Positions 45,681 to 53,436 of a stretch of DNA of 57,391 bases are shown in pieces. The number at the start of each line of letters is the position of its first letter. The stretch's first letter is position 1. The stretch is from Planctomycetota bacterium (lineage in GTDB: Bacteria > Planctomycetota > Phycisphaerae > UBA1845). The stretch spans positions 1 through 57,391 of the forward strand of contig JAJRYY010000041.1 in NCBI GenBank assembly GCA_024275565.1, written 5' to 3'. A program made the translations under genes and the position numbers. Below the pieces are notes generated by a model. That model was not told the DNA's origin and did no database searches. It saw nothing but the letters and a program-made list of their open reading frames with translations.

Positions 45681-46953
45681 TGTGACATGGGGGATCACAC
45701 TCCTTCTGGGTTTGATGACCCTCCCGCCGATCAGCCTTGCTCGGGACATGGTGGACCAACAATGTGCTGTCTGCCATATGCAACCGGATGTCGCGCCTGA
45801 AGCTTTCGACCATTCCTCCGTGTCCCAGCAAAAATGTACGGACTGCCACAAGGAGACCATGGAAGGGAAATACCTTCACACCGCCATCAAGCAAGAGGGG
45901 TGTGTCGTCTGTCATGACCCTGAAAATTCGACCAACCCTAAAATGCTTCGTGAAGCTTCGATTGGAGACAATTGCGCGGAATGCCATGAAGACGTCACGG
46001 ATGAGCTTGAGTTCCACCACGGACCTGTGGCGGTCGGCGCCTGTACGAGCTGTCACAATCCACACTCAAGCGATCATGCCACGTTGCTCAAGGAGACCGG
46101 TCCGAAGCTGTGTGCGCAATGCCACGACGACATTTTCAATAACCTTGAAACGTTGAAATCCACACATCAGCCTGTACGCGAAGATTGTCTGGGTTGTCAT
46201 CAGCCACACGGCGGGGATCGTCAAATGATGCTGACTTCCGCCTTGCCGGATCTGTGTCTGGATTGTCACGATGACATGGCGGACGCGATCGATGATGCAA
46301 CGTTTTCGCACGCACCGGTCACCGAGGGGCGTGCCTGTCTCTCCTGTCACAATCCACACGCCTCCGGTCGGAATCATCTGCTGATTGCCGACGGCGCCCA
46401 GTTATGCCTGTCATGCCACAATCGGAAGATCAAATCGAAACAAGGGTTCATCGCTGATATTGCTCATCGACTCGCGAAGTATCCGGAGCGGCATGGACCG
46501 GTGGCTGACGACGATTGCGTTACCTGTCATCAGCCGCATGGTGGGGATTTTTTCAAGTTATTGACGGCTGCCTACCCCGCGAAACGCTACGTCAGTTTCG
46601 ATGAAGATGCTTATGCACTTTGCTTTGAGTGTCATGAGGTCGAGGCCTTTGAGGATGCTGTGACGGACGATGCAACTGAATTTCGCGATGGACAACGAAA
46701 TCTTCACTTCCTGCATGTTGGTTCCGGTGACAAGGGTCGCACATGCCGGTTCTGTCACGATCCGCACGCCAGCAGCAATTCGCATCAGGTGACGGATTCT
46801 GTGGCCTTTGGCGCGTGGCGGATTCCTCTTAATTACGAGGCCACTCCGACAGGTGGATCCTGTGGGCCTGGTTGCCATCAACCACGACGCTACGACCGCC
46901 TGACGCCAGCCAATCCGAGACGCATTGTGCCCACCAATACCGCTCAACCATAG
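45661..46953 (+). CDS. 14-haem cytochrome, doubled-CxxCH family
   Basis: I prefer GTG 45661, which has AAGGA at 8 nt, over ATG 45670; the gene overlaps the regulator stop by 20 bp. The 430-residue exported protein has a signal peptide ending near SLARD and thirteen CxxCH motifs (about 35, 59, 81, 105, 128, 151, 176, 199, 226, 249, 286, 321, 362) plus one CxxxCH (CGPGCH, about 401). The repeated pattern xCxxCHxPHxxDxxxLL...LCxxCH is the doubled-CxxCH (c7/c3-like) motif. Spacing is very even, about one haem per 23 residues, so a linear haem wire is likely. It probably carries electrons across the periplasm to the outer membrane. Confidence 0.92.
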   Translation: MTLMNRDVTWGITLLLGLMTLPPISLARDMVDQQCAVCHMQPDVAPEAFDHSSVSQQKCTDCHKETMEGKYLHTAIKQEGCVVCHDPENSTNPKMLREASIGDNCAECHEDVTDELEFHHGPVAVGACTSCHNPHSSDHATLLKETGPKLCAQCHDDIFNNLETLKSTHQPVREDCLGCHQPHGGDRQMMLTSALPDLCLDCHDDMADAIDDATFSHAPVTEGRACLSCHNPHASGRNHLLIADGAQLCLSCHNRKIKSKQGFIADIAHRLAKYPERHGPVADDDCVTCHQPHGGDFFKLLTAAYPAKRYVSFDEDAYALCFECHEVEAFEDAVTDDATEFRDGQRNLHFLHVGSGDKGRTCRFCHDPHASSNSHQVTDSVAFGAWRIPLNYEATPTGGSCGPGCHQPRRYDRLTPANPRRIVPTNTAQP

Positions 46954-46970
46954 CTTGATGTGGGCTGATT

Positions 46971-47011
46971 GTTTCCCGGAGCTGAGAAATTTATTCTCGT
47001 GGGTGGGAAAC
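46971..47011. promoter_or_regulatory. Nested inverted repeats after cytochrome gene
   Basis: GTTTCCC (46971-46977) faces GGGAAAC (47005-47011), and inside it GAGAA (46984-46988) faces TTCTC (46994-46998). It could be an mRNA hairpin ending the upstream gene, or a binding site: GAGAA/TTCTC halves also occur, in the opposite order, in the palindrome at 42103-42120. Confidence 0.4.
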
Positions 47012-47169
47012 CCTGTGATGTCTTCAGATTCCTGCTCGAGGGTGGGAATTGAGGTAGATGATCGCTTCTGTGGTCGCAACCAGCCTTTACGGCCTATAAC
47101 CACGCAAACACTCACAACTGAACGCTCTAAGCGACGCCCCGAAGCCCTGATGCGGAAAGAACTTGATTG

Positions 47170-47185
47170 TGGCATGGGATTTGCA
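47170..47185 (+). promoter_or_regulatory. Strong sigma-54 promoter before OmcE-like gene
   Basis: TGGCATGGGATTTGCA matches TGGCACG-N4-TTGCW at 11 of 12 positions, with GG-N10-GC exact. The start point would be near 47196, about 115 bp before the ATG at 47312. Confidence 0.75.
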
Positions 47186-47311
47186 TACTTTAACAGTGTA
47201 CGGCACGATGAGACGTGCGGATCGACTCGCGTCATCTCCCGTGTAGAAGTCAGACAAATCGTGCAGAGGTCAGACAATGCCACGTTCAGCTTTGCGATAA
47301 GGAGACTCATC

Positions 47312-47899
47312 ATGTATTCGAAACTATGGATTGCACCCGTAACATTGTTAGTGGCAGCCGCCAGTTCGTGGGCTCAGACTGGAATCACCAATACGGACCA
47401 TGACCTGAGAAATGAAATCTCGGGCTTGACCAACATCTGTCTCCCCTGCCACACGCCACATAAGGCAGATATCACGGTCGACAGTGCCCCACTCTGGAAT
47501 CATGCGCTGACCACCCAGACGTTCACGATGTACACAACACTCACCGGTCGAACCGGCGATCCTGATGGACCGAGTAAATTGTGCTTGAGCTGTCATGATG
47601 GTGTGACCGCGCTGGACAGTTACGGTGGTCAGACCGGTTCGAATGTGATGACAGGCGACCACGCTGTCGGAACCGATCTTCGAGACGACCATCCGATCGG
47701 ACTGCCCTATCCCACAACCGGTGACTACAACGCAGCCACCAGCGTCACGGCTGCCGGACTGTTCCTGTTCGACGTGGGTACTGAAGTCAATCGTGTCGAA
47801 TGTGGCTCGTGCCACAATCCGCACAACAACACAAACGGAGAGTTCCTGCGAATCTCAAACGATGCAAGTGCATTGTGCCTGACTTGCCATCAGAAATAA
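47312..47899 (+). CDS. OmcE-like tetrahaem cytochrome, nanowire subunit candidate
   Basis: A 195-residue exported protein. ATG 47312 has AAGGAG at 7 nt, the best ribosome-binding site of the cluster. The signal peptide ends near SSWAQ. Four CxxCH lie at 43, 91, 164 and 189, with six further His (30, 50, 64, 117, 127, 171) for axial ligation. The motif chain HDL...CLPCHTPH...APLWN...GPSKLCLSCHDG...GTDLRDDHPIG...ECGSCHNPH...FLRISNDASALCLTCH is, from memory, that of Geobacter OmcE, which polymerises into extracellular tetrahaem filaments. Its own sigma-54 promoter and a strong hairpin behind it make it a single-gene unit able to be expressed at high level, as expected for a filament subunit. Confidence 0.88.
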   Translation: MYSKLWIAPVTLLVAAASSWAQTGITNTDHDLRNEISGLTNICLPCHTPHKADITVDSAPLWNHALTTQTFTMYTTLTGRTGDPDGPSKLCLSCHDGVTALDSYGGQTGSNVMTGDHAVGTDLRDDHPIGLPYPTTGDYNAATSVTAAGLFLFDVGTEVNRVECGSCHNPHNNTNGEFLRISNDASALCLTCHQK

Positions 47900-47918
47900 T
47901 CACAAGCTGAACGTGGAA

Positions 47919-47956
47919 CACGTACCCCGTATTGCAAGCGCGATGCGGGGTACGTG
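47919..47956 (+). terminator. Strong hairpin behind OmcE-like gene
   Basis: CACGTACCCCGTATTGC (47919-47935) pairs with GCGATGCGGGGTACGTG (47940-47956): 17 bp with two G-U pairs and a 4-nt loop, 20 bp after the stop. No T-run follows. It may end transcription or protect the short mRNA so that the subunit outnumbers downstream products. Confidence 0.6.
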
Positions 47957-48025
47957 ACTGCGCTGATTGGGCAGACATGGGCAAACCCGTGATATCCTGG
48001 CCGCCAGATCGATCTTGACAGTGCT

Positions 48026-48041
48026 GGGCAACCTTGATGCA
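48026..48041 (+). promoter_or_regulatory. Weak sigma-54-like promoter before NHL gene
   Basis: GGGCAACCTTGATGCA keeps GG-N10-GC but matches only 8 of 12 consensus positions. It lies about 140 bp before the NHL lipoprotein start. Confidence 0.25.
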
Positions 48042-48178
48042 AATTGGACGTCTTCGGCGATTCGCGCTTCAGGTGACGGAATTCGAAGCCCCGGGACAAT
48101 CCAAAATTCCTTTCAATCATCCCTTGCCACCAAGCATCGAGCTGGGTTATCGTTCGTACCATCTCAGGAGAACGCAAC

Positions 48179-49471
48179 GTGAAAACCCGCCTTCCATTGA
48201 CTGATCGGATTATCATGAATCAGCAGCGTGCATCCTTCGCCATGACTGCAATACTCGCACTCTGTATGTTTGGCGGCATGCCCGGATGCCAGACAGCATC
48301 GAAAGAGAAAAGTACTCTGTTGCTGTTTCCGCCTCCACCGGGTACGCCTCGGGTACAGTTTCTGACATGGGCCAACGGTGCCGCCGAAGTGGAAGAAAAC
48401 GCTGGTGCACTCGAACGATTCGTACTCGGCGAAAAGGAACGCGGGCTGCGTGTCCTGAACAAACCTTACGGGCTGGCTGTCCACGATGGTGCAGTCTTTG
48501 TCTGCGATTCAAAAGGACTGTCTGTCGCCCGGATGGACTTCAAGAACAAGTCTTATTCGCTTTTTGGTGTCCGTGGTCCAGGCCGCCTGCGCAAACCAAT
48601 CAACATCGCGATTGACCCGCTCGGTTACAAGTTTGTGGCTGACACCATTCGAAAGCAAATTGTCGTATTCGATCCGGACGATGGATATGTCACCGCCTTT
48701 GATCTGCCCGAACCTGCTCGACCTGTTGATGTGGCGATCTATCAGAACGAGTTATACGTCCTGGACAACGATAAAACCTGCCAGATCGTCGTGCTGGATC
48801 GCAGTTCTGGCGAAGTATTGCGAACTTTCGGGTCACACGGTTCCGAGCCTGGGCAATTTTTACTTCCAAGCAGCCTGTGCATCGGTCCTGAGGGCTTCCT
48901 CTATGTCAGCGACACCATGAACTGGCGCCTGCAGAAGATCACACGAGAGGGGGAACCTGTCTGGTCCGTTGGTGAACCGGGGTATCAGGTGGGGCAATTC
49001 GGTCGGCCGAGAGGTGTCCGGACGGGACCGGACGGCATTGTTTATGTGGTCGATGGAGCCACCGAGATCGTACAGGTGTATGATTCCGACGGTCAGTCGC
49101 TGATGCACTTCGGTGGACCTGGGATGACGCCGGGGACTCTCGATCTTCCCTCATCGCTGGCGGTGGATCGTACCACCATTCCGTATTTTCAAAAATTCGC
49201 GCACAAATCGTTCGAGATCGACTATTTGCTTTTCGTCGTAAACCAGTATGGACCGCACCTGGTCAACGTATATGCGTTCGGCCAGTTCCCTGATGGTTTC
49301 AATGTGACTGAAAGCGAAATCGCGGTGATTCCCGCCGTACCAGAGGGTGCGGGTATCGGACCGGCTGAGGAGGAAGAGAAAAAAGAGGAATCGTCACCAC
49401 CCAACGCGACACAGAAAGACGACACGCAACCAGCTGAAAAGGCACCAGCAGTCTCACCTGGCGGTAAGTAG
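48179..49471 (+). CDS. NHL-repeat lipoprotein
   Basis: A 430-residue lipoprotein. The start is GTG with AGGAG at 8 nt; the signal sequence ends in lipobox GMPGC (Cys 37). Residues about 60-370 form an NHL-type beta-propeller with repeats such as KPYGLAVHDGAVFVCDS, LRKPINIAIDPLGYKFVAD, LPSSLCIGPEGFLYVSDT and RPRGVRTGPDGIVYVVD. The C-terminal 50 residues are an acidic Glu/Pro/Thr-rich tail. NHL proteins of this kind accompany outer-membrane cytochrome conduits in Geobacter-like bacteria (from memory), where a scaffold role is assumed. It starts the gene block leading to the beta-barrel. Confidence 0.88.
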   Translation: MKTRLPLTDRIIMNQQRASFAMTAILALCMFGGMPGCQTASKEKSTLLLFPPPPGTPRVQFLTWANGAAEVEENAGALERFVLGEKERGLRVLNKPYGLAVHDGAVFVCDSKGLSVARMDFKNKSYSLFGVRGPGRLRKPINIAIDPLGYKFVADTIRKQIVVFDPDDGYVTAFDLPEPARPVDVAIYQNELYVLDNDKTCQIVVLDRSSGEVLRTFGSHGSEPGQFLLPSSLCIGPEGFLYVSDTMNWRLQKITREGEPVWSVGEPGYQVGQFGRPRGVRTGPDGIVYVVDGATEIVQVYDSDGQSLMHFGGPGMTPGTLDLPSSLAVDRTTIPYFQKFAHKSFEIDYLLFVVNQYGPHLVNVYAFGQFPDGFNVTESEIAVIPAVPEGAGIGPAEEEEKKEESSPPNATQKDDTQPAEKAPAVSPGGK

Positions 49472-49526
49472 CATCAAAGCCCGAGGTGAGAAACATGACG
49501 CAGCATCAACAGTGAAGGAATAGATT

Positions 49527-50132
49527 TTGACGGCAAAACACCTGTTTGTGTTGAGTGTTACCGTCGTCACGATTGCAGGCCTGACCCTCGCCTGCAACGA
49601 AGCAGCCCGATTTCATGCACTCAACTTCTTCTTCGATGGCGTACCTGAACCTGGAGCACCCGCACCAGATTCTGATGTCAAACAGGAGCAGGAGGCGATG
49701 CAAGGGGAAACCGAATCCGGTCCGGAGGTTCCGGACTCCACCCATCCAGTCGTCGCGGTAAAGCAATATTTCATCCATCCACCCTATAAAGAATTTCAAT
49801 GTCGACGTTGCCATCAACCCGCAGGTGTAGACCTGGTCGCCACACCTCAGGAGGGGCTTTGCGCTCGCTGTCATCCGGGGATACCCGGTGATGCCCCCTT
49901 CGTGCATGGTCCCGTTGCTGTTCGCGACTGCCTGTTCTGCCACCACTACCATGAAAGCGCCATTCCCGGAATGTTGCTTCTTCCACCGGACGATACCTGT
50001 CTGCGCTGTCACGACCGAGATGATTTGACCACGGGATCTCATCACGACGCAATCGATGAACAACATTGTATTGCATGTCACGATCCCCACGCCGGTACCG
50101 TCCGGTACTTCCTGAAACGCACGGACCGGTGA
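49527..50132 (+). CDS. Five-haem lipoprotein cytochrome
   Basis: A 201-residue lipoprotein. The start is TTG with GAAGGA at a good distance; no other start precedes the signal sequence. The lipobox is LTLAC (Cys 23). A Pro/Glu-rich linker (about 36-72) is followed by five CxxCH motifs at 92, 112, 135, 158 and 181 (CRRCH, CARCH, CLFCH, CLRCH, CIACH) with the doubled-CxxCH pattern HGPVAVRDCLFCHHYHESAIPGMLL. It is probably anchored at the outer membrane and passes electrons to or through the barrel encoded next, with which it overlaps (GTGA). Confidence 0.92.
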   Translation: MTAKHLFVLSVTVVTIAGLTLACNEAARFHALNFFFDGVPEPGAPAPDSDVKQEQEAMQGETESGPEVPDSTHPVVAVKQYFIHPPYKEFQCRRCHQPAGVDLVATPQEGLCARCHPGIPGDAPFVHGPVAVRDCLFCHHYHESAIPGMLLLPPDDTCLRCHDRDDLTTGSHHDAIDEQHCIACHDPHAGTVRYFLKRTDR

Positions 50133-52201
50133 ACCCTGCCCCTTCGACAAACCACCGTATCACACCGGTTCAAACGGGCTTCGTCTCACAGACATATCCC
50201 ATCAATCGCGCAGCGGGTGCGATGATGACGATCGTAACTTTGATGCTCCTTCCCACCGGTTGCCGCACCCCACCTTCTCGAACGAACGCAATCAAACCGA
50301 TTGCTTTGCACAACATGCGGACCGAACTTGAACTCACGCTGCGACAACGGAGCGACCAGCGCAATTCCAAACTGCCGACCGGAGATGAGTCCTTTGACGA
50401 GTCCGTCTTTCAGCAGCGCCTTCGCTTTGGAGCGGACGGCTACGTTTACCATCCAAACCTGCTCGATTTTTCGCTGGCGATGGTGGGTGGACTACAGCAA
50501 AGTGAGTTCGACCAAAACCGTGATGGGCGTATCCAGAACAGCAGTGCGGACGACACACTTGAGGAATTTGATCTTCGAGCATCGCTCTTCAAAAACAAGG
50601 ACTTCCCAGTCACTCTGACCGCAATCCGTTCGCGCACATTCGACCCGCGCCCGTTTCGCAGCAGCCTCGAAACCACCACCACCAGTTTTGACTTTACATG
50701 GCAGTATACCAACCCGAAAATTCCGACACTGCTGCAGATCAGCAACACCAACATCGACTTCAACCCGTTTCTCGGTGCCGGAGAGCGACCCGGTAGTCGC
50801 GAAAACACTGTTGTCCGATTCGAAACCAAATATCTCTTCAGTGAAAACAACATTCTGTACTTAAAGGCAAGCAGCGAAAAACTCCTTGAACTGCCCCTCG
50901 ACCTCCAATACAACACGGACCAGTTCAGCATCGAACATCGACTCGACTTTGGCAGTGACAAGCAGCACCGACTGGATAGCACCATGCGCTACATGGAGCA
51001 GCAGGGGTCATTCGCCATCGAACGTCTGGAATGGTGGGAAACCCTGCGTCTGCAACACACCGATCGATTGCGATCGTGGTATGTGTTCAATTTCATCGAT
51101 CGTACACAGGGCAATTTGTCCGGTGCCCAACCGGTCCAGGAAACGAACTATTCGATCTCCGCCAGCATCGAGCACCGACTCTATGAAAGCCTCACATCGC
51201 GTATATCAGGCCGTTACCAAAATCAGGAATTCGGTTCAGGGCTTAACATCAATCGGCAGACGATTGGAGCATACTTCGACTACCAGAAGAAGAATCGCTG
51301 GGGAATGTTGCGAAGCAATTATTCCGTCCAGCTCGAGCTGCAGAAACGCACGGGTGGCGACCAGATCATCGCCATGACCGACGAGCCACACACGTTTCGC
51401 GACCCGGACCCGATCATCATCACCGATCCGAACATCAACCTGGCGACGCTCACCATCATGCGTGAAGATCGAACCGAAACCTTCGTGCGAGGACGCGATT
51501 TCCGAATCCAGAATTTCGGCAATCGCATCGAAATTGATCGCATCCCCACGGGTCGCATTCGCGATGAGGAAACTGTCCTGCTCAGCTACCAGAGCACACT
51601 CGTTGGAGACTTCGACCTGAACACCATACAGCACCGCTTCGGGATCCGGCAGGATTTCGATTTCGGGCTGAGCATTTACTATCGCCTGTATCAGCAGAAC
51701 CAGACGCTAACCCCACCCAGTGCAATGGGCACTTCGGTCGAGGATATCACCTCCCACATACTGGGCGCTGAGTATAGAAAAGACAGGTTCCGCTTATTTG
51801 CCGAAATCGAGGACCACAATTCCACCATCAGCCCCTTCGAATCGTTTCGCATTGGGGGTGATTATTCACGCAACATCGGAAAGGCAACCGCCAGCATCAG
51901 CTCGGTGTGGTCCGACATCACATTTCGCGACCAGCTCGCCCGCAAGATCACGCTCTGGACAGTCGACGGTCGATACCGCCACCCCATCACGCGAAAATTC
52001 AACATCAACACCGGGTTCGCATACCGAAATGAACGGGACAGCATTGGTGGAGATAACGAGGGTATCAACTTTGATGTGTCAACCGAGTGGTCCTTCCGCA
52101 CAACTGAGATTAAACTCACCTACGAATATGGAGTATTCAATAACGCATTCGCAGAGGATCAATCACAAACACTACTGGTACAATTCGTACGAAGATTTTG
52201 A
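50129..52201 (+). CDS. Outer-membrane beta-barrel, putative electron conduit porin
   Basis: The GTG at 50129 overlaps the upstream stop by 4 bp and is the likely start, giving 690 residues. The N-terminus has a signal with lipobox-like LLPTGC (Cys 45). From about 60 to the end, amphipathic beta strands alternate with polar turns (FQQRLRFGADGYVYHPNLLDF, SFDFTWQYTN, RLEWWETLRLQHTDRLRSWYVFNFID), and the final residues QTLLVQFVRRF end in the Phe that marks outer-membrane barrels. Size and strand number suit a 20-28-strand barrel of the kind that houses cytochromes in porin-cytochrome complexes (MtrB, OmbB). No sequence motif proves that; position between haem lipoproteins suggests it. Confidence 0.8.
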   Translation: MNPAPSTNHRITPVQTGFVSQTYPINRAAGAMMTIVTLMLLPTGCRTPPSRTNAIKPIALHNMRTELELTLRQRSDQRNSKLPTGDESFDESVFQQRLRFGADGYVYHPNLLDFSLAMVGGLQQSEFDQNRDGRIQNSSADDTLEEFDLRASLFKNKDFPVTLTAIRSRTFDPRPFRSSLETTTTSFDFTWQYTNPKIPTLLQISNTNIDFNPFLGAGERPGSRENTVVRFETKYLFSENNILYLKASSEKLLELPLDLQYNTDQFSIEHRLDFGSDKQHRLDSTMRYMEQQGSFAIERLEWWETLRLQHTDRLRSWYVFNFIDRTQGNLSGAQPVQETNYSISASIEHRLYESLTSRISGRYQNQEFGSGLNINRQTIGAYFDYQKKNRWGMLRSNYSVQLELQKRTGGDQIIAMTDEPHTFRDPDPIIITDPNINLATLTIMREDRTETFVRGRDFRIQNFGNRIEIDRIPTGRIRDEETVLLSYQSTLVGDFDLNTIQHRFGIRQDFDFGLSIYYRLYQQNQTLTPPSAMGTSVEDITSHILGAEYRKDRFRLFAEIEDHNSTISPFESFRIGGDYSRNIGKATASISSVWSDITFRDQLARKITLWTVDGRYRHPITRKFNINTGFAYRNERDSIGGDNEGINFDVSTEWSFRTTEIKLTYEYGVFNNAFAEDQSQTLLVQFVRRF

Positions 52202-52260
52202 CAGGATCGGAATGCAGAATGACCTGACAAGGGAACGATATCAAACGTGGAGCCAAGGGC

Positions 52261-53436
52261 ATGAATGTCAAAGGAACAACATGGCGGAATGATGCAACCT
52301 GTCGACTGAGGGCAGTACATCCCTTGTCACTGAGGTTGGCCACACTCACGTCACTGTCCTGCCTGGTGGGCTCGGGTCTGCTCGGTTGTCGAACACCACT
52401 CAAACCTGTGTTCGAACCCGTCGCAAACGCCCCAACCTGGCCATCCGCGCCCACAAAACCGCGCATCCGCTACGTCGGCCAATTACGTACCGCCGCCGAC
52501 CTCAAGCCCGCACGTAAAGCATGGGACGTGTTCCGTGACCTGATGGCAGGACCCGAAAAACCCGACGCACTTTTCGGACCTCGGTCGGTCGTCTGCTCCC
52601 GAAGCGGCGAACGCGTGTGGGTATGCGATCCCGGTGGACGCTGCGTGGACATGCTCGATTTGACCGACAGAACATTCACCAGAATCACACGCATCGGGCA
52701 GTCGCAACTGCTCACCCCAATCGACATCTGCATCGGACCACCGGGAACGCTGTTTCTATGTGATGCAGAAGCCAGTTCAATCTACAAAATAAAGGAAAAC
52801 GATGGCACGCTGATCGAAACCGTTCAAACCGACCCGGACCTTCTTAGAGCGGTTGCGCTCGACTGGAATCCACAAACATCCGAACTGTTCGTTCTCGACA
52901 TTGGCGCCCACAACGTCAAGGTACTGAACGAAAAGGGCAGAACGCTTCGCATAATCGGCCGGCGGGGCAATGCACCGGGCGAATTCAATTATCCCTCAGA
53001 CCTCCTGATCGACCGGGATCGCATCTGGGTTGCCGATAGTGGGAATCGGCGAATCCAGGGGATATCGCTCAAAGGCGATCCTCCGATCGTCATCGGGAAA
53101 GCGGGCGACGCTCCGGGCGATTTTGCGCTCCCCAAATCCATCGCCATTGATAGCGACGGACACATTTACGTCGTGGATGCCCGATTTGAGAACATCCAGG
53201 TCTTCGATCGTGCAGGTCAATTGCTTCTATACTGGGGGGAAGAGGGGAATGGTCCAGGCGAATTCTGGCTGCCCGGAGGTATCCACATCGACGCAAACGA
53301 CCGAATATGGGTGTGCGATTCGTACAACAATCGCATCCAGGTATTTGACTATCTAAAGCTCCAAACCCAACCTGACCGATCACAATCCAGACCAGACCTC
53401 ACAAGTCACAAACCCGCACAAGAGCAAACACCATGA
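52261..53436 (+). CDS. NHL-repeat lipoprotein (second)
   Basis: A 391-residue lipoprotein with lipobox GLLGC (Cys 43). A six-bladed NHL propeller follows (about 95-370), with regular blades such as LTPIDICIGPPGTLFLCDA, FNYPSDLLIDRDRIWVADSGNRRIQ, LPKSIAIDSDGHIYVVDA and LPGGIHIDANDRIWVCDSYNNRIQVF. It resembles the NHL protein at 48179-49471 in layout but the sequences differ. Both also share an N-terminal segment of the type PPPPGTPRVQFLTWANGA / APTKPRIRYVGQLRTAADL, so they are likely paralogues. Its stop overlaps the ATG of the last cytochrome by 4 bp. Confidence 0.9.
   Translation: MNVKGTTWRNDATCRLRAVHPLSLRLATLTSLSCLVGSGLLGCRTPLKPVFEPVANAPTWPSAPTKPRIRYVGQLRTAADLKPARKAWDVFRDLMAGPEKPDALFGPRSVVCSRSGERVWVCDPGGRCVDMLDLTDRTFTRITRIGQSQLLTPIDICIGPPGTLFLCDAEASSIYKIKENDGTLIETVQTDPDLLRAVALDWNPQTSELFVLDIGAHNVKVLNEKGRTLRIIGRRGNAPGEFNYPSDLLIDRDRIWVADSGNRRIQGISLKGDPPIVIGKAGDAPGDFALPKSIAIDSDGHIYVVDARFENIQVFDRAGQLLLYWGEEGNGPGEFWLPGGIHIDANDRIWVCDSYNNRIQVFDYLKLQTQPDRSQSRPDLTSHKPAQEQTP

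Noticed and set aside
46984..46998. Second copy of the 42103-42120 operator
   Set aside because: The GAGAA and TTCTC halves are in the opposite order and spacing, so it is not treated as the same site; reported only as an inverted repeat.
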